Positions 58,991-64,000 of a stretch of 64,000 nt of DNA are shown here, piece after piece. The translations under genes were made by a program, and so were the position numbers. A model generated the notes under the pieces. That model was not told where the DNA came from, did no database searches, and was given only the letters and a program-made list of their open reading frames with translations. This DNA is from Sequoia sempervirens (taxonomy: Eukaryota > Streptophyta > Pinopsida > Cupressales > Cupressaceae). The stretch lies in the NCBI GenBank assembly GCA_007258455.2, contig VDFB02254926.1, positions 62,001 to 126,000 on the forward strand, given 5' to 3'. How positions within the stretch are numbered: the stretch's first letter is position 1; each line of letters begins with the position of its first letter.

Positions 58991-60347
58991 TGTACAAGTT
59001 GACATTGCGCATCTAAGTTTGACTACCGACATCATTTCATCCTAAATCATTCCCCGACCTAACCATTTAATTGAATATCTTTATTTGATTAAATTCATTT
59101 GTTTTCTTCTCTTAATTAAACAAATCATGTGTTTAATTAAGTCTCTTAAATCATTCTCCATCTCATTTAATTAAATAATTAATTTTATTTAATTAAATCT
59201 CTAAAGTTTATCTATTAAATTAAATAAATTAAAACCTTATTTAATTTAATCTAACTCCATCTCATTTAATTAAATAATTAATTTTATTTAATTAAATCTC
59301 TAAAGTCTATCTATTAAATTGAATAAATTAAAATCTTATTTAATTTAATCTTGCTTCAATCTCTTTAATTAAATAATCAAAACATGTTTATTTAATTAAA
59401 CTCATTAAATCATTTCCTCTCTTGTTTGATTTAAATTAATCCAAAAATCTAAGTCAAAATAAGTCAAACTTCCTAATCTTCATTAAATTGATCAAATCTT
59501 GATTAAATCTAATCTAATCTTCAAAATCCTCTAGCTTTTCCCACTTGCACAAATAAATCAATTTATTGATTTATTAAATCTTCATTTTCCCTCAACAAAG
59601 CATCTTTTGGAGGAATATTCTTCTATTTCAAATTCAAATTTTGAATGACATGTCCTTCCAACATGTCATTTACTCTCTCCTACAAGTCCTTCCAACAAGG
59701 CATTTACTTCTTCTTACATGTCCTTGTCTTGAGCCAAGTGGCATTTAATGAAATTTTCTTTCCCCCTCTTACATGTCATTTCTCAAATTTCAAATTCAAA
59801 TAATGCATTTATTGGCACATTTGTCAAAACTTGCACATTCCTCATCCAATCACATTTGGACAAGTGGAATTTTTCCATTGGCCAAATGTTTATCCCACAT
59901 TGCTCTATTTTGGCTTTGTTTCCATTTCAACATTCTAAAAATAGAATGTTTCACCATGCATTTGATCATCCACAATTATGCAAAGTTATTATGCACAAAT
60001 ATCTCTCAAATTCCATCCATCTTCTTAACTAGTTTATTGCAGATTTTGGAGCTCATTGAGGGACTTATCAAGTGGATCAATCATCTTCAATCAACATTTG
60101 CATTCAAGGAGTTGGGAAAGGGAAAATCTCCATACACCTATTTGCACCAACTCCCCCATGGGATCAAGTGTTTGCATGCTAAATTAGGATTTCATATTTC
60201 CATTATGTTCTTCATTATTTTCTTTGTTTTATTTCCTATTTTTAGCTTTGTGAATGGATTTCATGGGGAATCCTTGTTCATGCTTACAAAATGACTCTCT
60301 AACATTGCTTGTTGTGTTTTTTTAGGCATTTAGAATTGGGGTTCACA
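58991..60347 (+). repeat. 3' LTR of element D (1357 bp)
   Basis: Matches 42814-44170 with only scattered substitutions. Ends GGGTTCACA, followed by AGAAC (60348-60352). The TATA position has mutated to TAAAAATA (59936-59943). Confidence 0.92.
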
Positions 60348-61018
60348 AGAACATTTAGTCTTGGAAGTATGCCACATTCGGGATGCCCATGACTCTACTT
60401 AGCAAGGTTACCAAATCATGGTAGTCCTCATGGAAATCACTCCTAAATAGTTCTTGGGGCACCTTGTTCACATTGCCCCTCATCTCTTTTAACCAATATT
60501 GATTGATCATTCTCTTACATCTTAGAAGGTCAGCCTTCCATGTGCTTTATGCATATTCTTTTGTTGTTTCCTCCATTGGATCAAACGTAGGTATGTGGAA
60601 ATTTTTCCCAATAGACCTGGCAGACAAGTTGGCCCACACTTTGCCGTCATGGTCAACAATTCTCCTTGTTTTCTCTTGGTAGGCTTCTCTGCAAGCCATT
60701 ACCAACTCTAAAGCCACAATATTAGGTGGGAAACCAACTACCTTAGCCAATCCACTTTTTCTAATTCTCTTTGCATTTTCCATAGTGCGGTTGGCAATGG
60801 CCTTCTATCTGAATTCATCTAAATCAATTTGTCCCAAGTTTGTATCTGTAACTGTATCCCACTTTGTGGTAACCTTGGAGGTGACCTTCACTCTCTAGAA
60901 TTTGTATTTCATTTTATCTTTTTCTTCCTTCCCTCTTGGTGCCTTGGCGGTCTTCTTCCCCTTTTCCCTTTCTACGGATGCCCCCAATGGTCTCGTAGCT
61001 GATTCGATAAATCCTGCA
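60348..61018 (-). pseudogene. Unknown large protein embedded in LTR F, N-terminal part
   Basis: Read on the minus strand from a probable 3' splice site (TTTTCTTGCAG before 61018). The open sequence begins GFIESATRPLGASVEREKGK, Lys-rich, then MENAKRIRKSGLAKVVGFPP (60783), LVMACREAYQEKTRRIVDHD and NFHIPTFDPMEETTKEYA with a stop (60547-60549), and continues in the same frame (MINQYWLKEMRGNVNKVPQE, DYHDLVTLLSRVMGIPNVAY). Three or four stops interrupt about 220 codons. After removing D and one AGAAC copy, this frame continues directly in the part ending at 42793. No family recognised. Confidence 0.62.
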
Positions 61019-63307
61019 AGAAAAGGTGCAGTAAGCATGTTCACATATAAAATAAAGGGAGCATTAGCAAAATCCTACAAAATCAATGTTAGAACAAGTA
61101 ATTTATCATCTAAAGATCATAACATTCCTCTCAAATCATCATTTGCCTCTCATTTGGGGAAAAAATAGCATTGTGGGCCTAGGGATGCAAGTTTCCTTGG
61201 GCTGGCATTCATTTTGAAGGGAGCTGCAGACAGACAACGAAGAGGGCACGACGGTCCTCATGCAACCACCCGCATCAGTATTTCCACATTAAGATGGGAC
61301 ACACCAAGGTGTTAGTTCATTTGGACACGTGGGTTTGATCATTCATGAGGTCTTGAAAATGATAACTCAATCGTTTTGATATGGGGGTCCAAAGGCTATA
61401 GGTGCAGGTGGTGTCTCAGTCGTTAGGGACTCTGCCATTTCAAACGACACTGGTAAGGAAGAATCTCGTAGATGGAAACCCGTAATGTGGGATCCATAGG
61501 AAGGAAGGGTAGTGATTTTCTTCATCTTTGAAGTTCATTTTTTCTCAATGGGATGCAAGTAGAGACCCATGGAAAGCCACAAAGTGGCAACCGTTTAGAG
61601 ATGATGGGGACGAGACAGCAGCTTGCAAGCAATGATCCACACCATCAAGCCCGCACAAGGTATTGACATGAGCTATTTTCTAATGGTTTGCCAAATGATG
61701 ATAGAGGGGTCGAGTTCCACACACCGGAAGGCAGGCTTGGCTTGGCTGTTTGAGATCGACAATATAGAAGCGGCGGCCCGCAGGCGCCCACCTGCACTGG
61801 ACTATCTACATGCAACTTAGGAATTTTTTGTCAAACTCAGGAAAAGTTGGCGTTGGGGCCCGTAAGCTAGAAGGATGGGAATTGTTGATTATTTAAGATG
61901 ATAAACAACTAGCGGCGGTCTGTGGTCAAAAATATGCAAAGGGAAACCCACAAAGGGCTCACACTTAGTTATTTTCACTCAGAAAGGTAAAAAAAATAGA
62001 CGGCATAGAACCCTCCCAACAAGGGGAACCAAGGACTTCACCATTAGGGGATATTTTTTTAAATGGTGGTAAGGGGTCAGTAGAAATTCACATCAAATAA
62101 TCTACAGGAAGATTTAAGAGATGAGTTTGGTAAGCGGACAAACACCTCATGGATCCCGCAAGCCAGAAGGTTGGAGTGAGGCAGTCGTTGAAAATGGTGA
62201 GATGAAGGGGGGCCATTCACATGTGGAAGCCCACACTTGTGGACCCGCAGATGTCCTGAAGACTCCTCATTAATTTAGGTTTTGCATTTGTTTCAACGGG
62301 GATGACAAGGATGTGGTGGCTGCCTGCGTGAGCGAGTCCGCAAAAGGTGTTAGCCATGATTTAAAGTTTTTCATTTGCAAGGCTAAGGTAATGGCAACAG
62401 GGATTTTGCGGGCCACAAGGACTTAGTGACCCTAGTTAAGAATGGTAGCCACAACAACAAGTTCCACATGGATCTAACAGAGGGATATTCGAAGGATTGT
62501 CAATTTTTAAAACATGGGTTTTGTGTGGAATGGAATTCCCTAGCTAGTTTAAGGGTTTTTACTCTTCAAATTTTGATAAATTTGTGAAAATCAATGAAAA
62601 ACAATGAAATAGGTGGTGGTCGAAAACCTACCTGGAAGACTCGCAAGAACTCATGAAGTAGTTTAAGAATGTGAAGCTCGAACATCAAAGAGATCACACA
62701 AGCGCAAAGGCTGCAAAAGTTGGATGGATTTGACATGTTTTAGAAGGAATGTCGGTGAAAATGACCTTTCCAAAACTTTCTATTTGTAGACTTTCAGCTA
62801 TTAAATTCCTGTAATAAATTTCAATATGGTAGTAGGTGAAGTTGGTGGACGTGGATTTTGAAACAACTGACAGCAAGAATGGCAGAGCCCATAGAGCAGA
62901 AGGCACTGAGATGTTTGTTGTCTGGCAGGTCAGCAAAGGAAACAACAATGGAGGCCATGGATCCCACAGTGTGGGTGGACATGCCAGCTTAGCCGCTGCA
63001 GGGAATAGAAAAAGGCAAACAACATCCCGCTAAGGGCAACTTGCATGGATGAACCTGCAATGAGTGAAAGACGACAGTTTTAAGGTTCCAAGGAAAACTG
63101 CAAAAGGGACCCCGCGAAGGCCGAAGACTTGAAAATTTTGAAGGTGTTGAAATTTGGTCAACTCAAGATGATAGCTCTAGGATTCCTTGACCACTTAGGA
63201 CTCAAAATAAGGGGCATGCAAAATGAGGTGAAGGAAAAAATGACCCATCAAAGAGAAAAAGAGAGGGTCCCTGTTCTGAACGGGGCATGTGTGTTATAGG
63301 CACAACA
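61019..63307 (-). other. LTR F, start to embedded coding region; no gene identified
   Basis: The first 2.3 kb of LTR F. The first 100 bp (63307-63200) align with the start of LTR I. The middle repeats a CCCGCAAG-like motif at irregular spacing (for example near 61270, 61650, 62152, 62250, 63020, 63110). Near 61019-61140 the minus strand looks like a plant intron end: T-rich, GCTAATG branch-like site, TTCTTGCAG acceptor. An upstream exon may lie in 61150-61300 but is not resolvable. Confidence 0.55.
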
Positions 63308-64000
63308 TGTCTTTACCTTATCTACCTACACAATGACTCTTGAAAATAACAATAATGGCTTACCCCTTGTCTACCCCCATCTCATAGATTAGGATCAACA
63401 AGAACCACCAAGTTTGGACACTTTTGAGAATGACGAAGCCATCACTGAGTTCTTAGGACTTTGTGAGAGAATAATGAGTGGGGATCATAAGGTTGGATTT
63501 GCTATAAAAATCAATTATGTAGCATATTTTGGTGAGGCCATCCTTTCCTCTAGTCACAAAAGTGAAAATGAAAAAATAAAAAATAAAAATAATAGGTCTT
63601 CAAGTGAAAACTGAAAGGCGCCTACTAACCGTAAAAAATTATAAATAAAGGACATATCCAAAGGTGAAAACCTCTCTAAAGCACCTGAGGATGGAGAAAT
63701 GGACTGTCTCCCTACAGAAAAAGAGAGATTGTGATTGCTTATAGAAGAAAGAGAAGAAGCAAACATTGGTACACAAGACAATTCTAGAGTCATACAGTTG
63801 GCAGCATCTTTGACCATCAAGGAAAAGCCTAAGTTCATAGCATTATTTTTAGAAAGACAAGTCAATTTCGCATGGTCATATGTTGATATGCCTAGATTGG
63901 ACCTTGAGCTCATTCTACATCACTTTCCACTCTCTCCAAATTCTAAGCCATATAAATAGAAGTTGAGAAAAATGCACCCCTAGATTGCACTCCTTGTCAA
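63308..64000 (+). pseudogene. Element E polyprotein linker, fragment 3 of 3, cut by window end
   Basis: Starts with F's right target duplication TGTCT. In phase with fragment 2, it reads TMTLENNNNGLPLVYPHLID, then LDTFENDEAITEFLGLCERI, YVAYFGEAILSSSHKSENEK, and, after small frame changes, NLSKAPEDGEMDCLPTEKE, FLERQVNFAWSYVDMPRLDL and KLRKMHP. These align block by block with D (53100-53760) and B (22532-21810). The RT begins just at the window edge. Stops at about 63612 and 63957 and shifts show decay. Same lineage as B and D but more diverged. Confidence 0.85.

Larger units (their letters stand above)
42799..60347 (+). mobile_element. Element D: Tat-lineage Ty3/gypsy retrotransposon (17.5 kb)
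   Basis: The most complete element here. Order: 5' LTR to 44170, PBS 44174-44190, leader with 21-bp and 788-bp tandem repeats, gag 48591-51403, protease 51434-52260, G-patch 52787-52860, RT and RNase H 53640-54925, second RNase H 54941-55440, integrase 55640-56778, 3' untranslated region, PPT 58976-58990, 3' LTR 58991-60347. The dual RNase H and the CX2HX4HX4C knuckle place it in the Tat lineage. AGAAC follows the 3' LTR (60348-60352) and also occurs at 42794-42798, 15 bp before the TGTACAAG that starts the aligned LTR. Using these as target duplications restores the reading frame of the host coding region. All enzymatic ORFs carry lesions. Confidence 0.9.
38175..63307 (-). mobile_element. 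Solo LTR F, about 7.6 kb without D, carrying an embedded coding region
   Basis: On the minus strand it starts TGTTGTGCC (63307) and ends CCATCAACA (38175). The TGTTG/CAACA ends and TGTCT target duplications (38170-38174, 63308-63312) bound it. Element E coding sequence resumes in frame on both sides. Its start matches the start of solo LTR I and its last 1.06 kb matches I's end, including the TATA box, so it is an LTR of that family and not a gene locus. No PBS, internal region or second LTR remains. Element D (42799-60347) is inserted in it. Between start and TATA box it holds a long coding region on the same strand. Confidence 0.82.

Noticed and set aside
39234..61018. F-embedded protein as an ordinary host gene interrupted by D
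   Set aside because: The whole block is bounded by LTR termini shared with I and by TGTCT duplications within element E, so it belongs to a solo LTR.
1..64000. CRISPR arrays, bacterial operons, rRNA or tRNA genes
   Set aside because: None seen; tandem repeats present are leader arrays or duplications in retrotransposons without spacer-repeat structure.

Overview
The window is transposable-element sequence from end to end: no tRNA, rRNA, CRISPR or intact host gene was recognised. Nested Ty3/gypsy LTR retrotransposons with very long LTRs, gene poverty and AT-rich spacers point to a large plant genome, most likely a gymnosperm (conifer type). That assignment is inference; no species marker was seen.

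Layers, oldest first. (1) A Tat-lineage gypsy element, here called E, + strand, is the substrate. Only the polyprotein linker between protease and reverse transcriptase is visible, split into three pieces: 5843-6043, 38113-38174 and 63308-64000. (2) Three elements sit in E. Element A (1-5842) enters from the left edge with an integrase end and a 4.1-kb 3' LTR. Element B (6044-38112, minus strand) has target duplications CAAAC at 6039-6043 and 38113-38117. A giant solo LTR, F (38175-63307, minus strand), has target duplications TGTCT at 38170-38174 and 63308-63312. Removing B and F, each with one duplication copy, rejoins E in one reading frame. (3) Inside B lie a solo LTR, I (12544-17620, TTTAT duplications), and a gag-only non-autonomous element, C (27026-33746, CAAAG duplications). 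B also holds remnants of another B-like element (J, about 7860-9373) and a decayed plant-mobile-domain gene antisense to B. (4) Inside F lies element D (42799-60347, + strand, AGAAC duplications), the best preserved Tat element. Its order is LTR, PBS, repeat-rich leader, gag, protease, G-patch, RT, RNase H, second RNase H, integrase, PPT, LTR.

B and D are the same family: their leaders, gag-pol, 3' untranslated regions and PPT flanks align throughout, so D was used to interpret the decayed B. All autonomous copies are dead. D's integrase has Lys at the catalytic Glu position, its RT carries a short deletion and its protease an 80-bp tandem duplication. B has lost the protease active-site segment.

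The most unusual object is F: a solo LTR of about 7.6 kb (after removing D) that carries, upstream of its TATA box and on the same strand, a decayed but long coding region of unknown family, preceded by a good intron 3' splice site. The related solo LTR I is about 2.5 kb shorter and shows no recognisable copy of this coding region.
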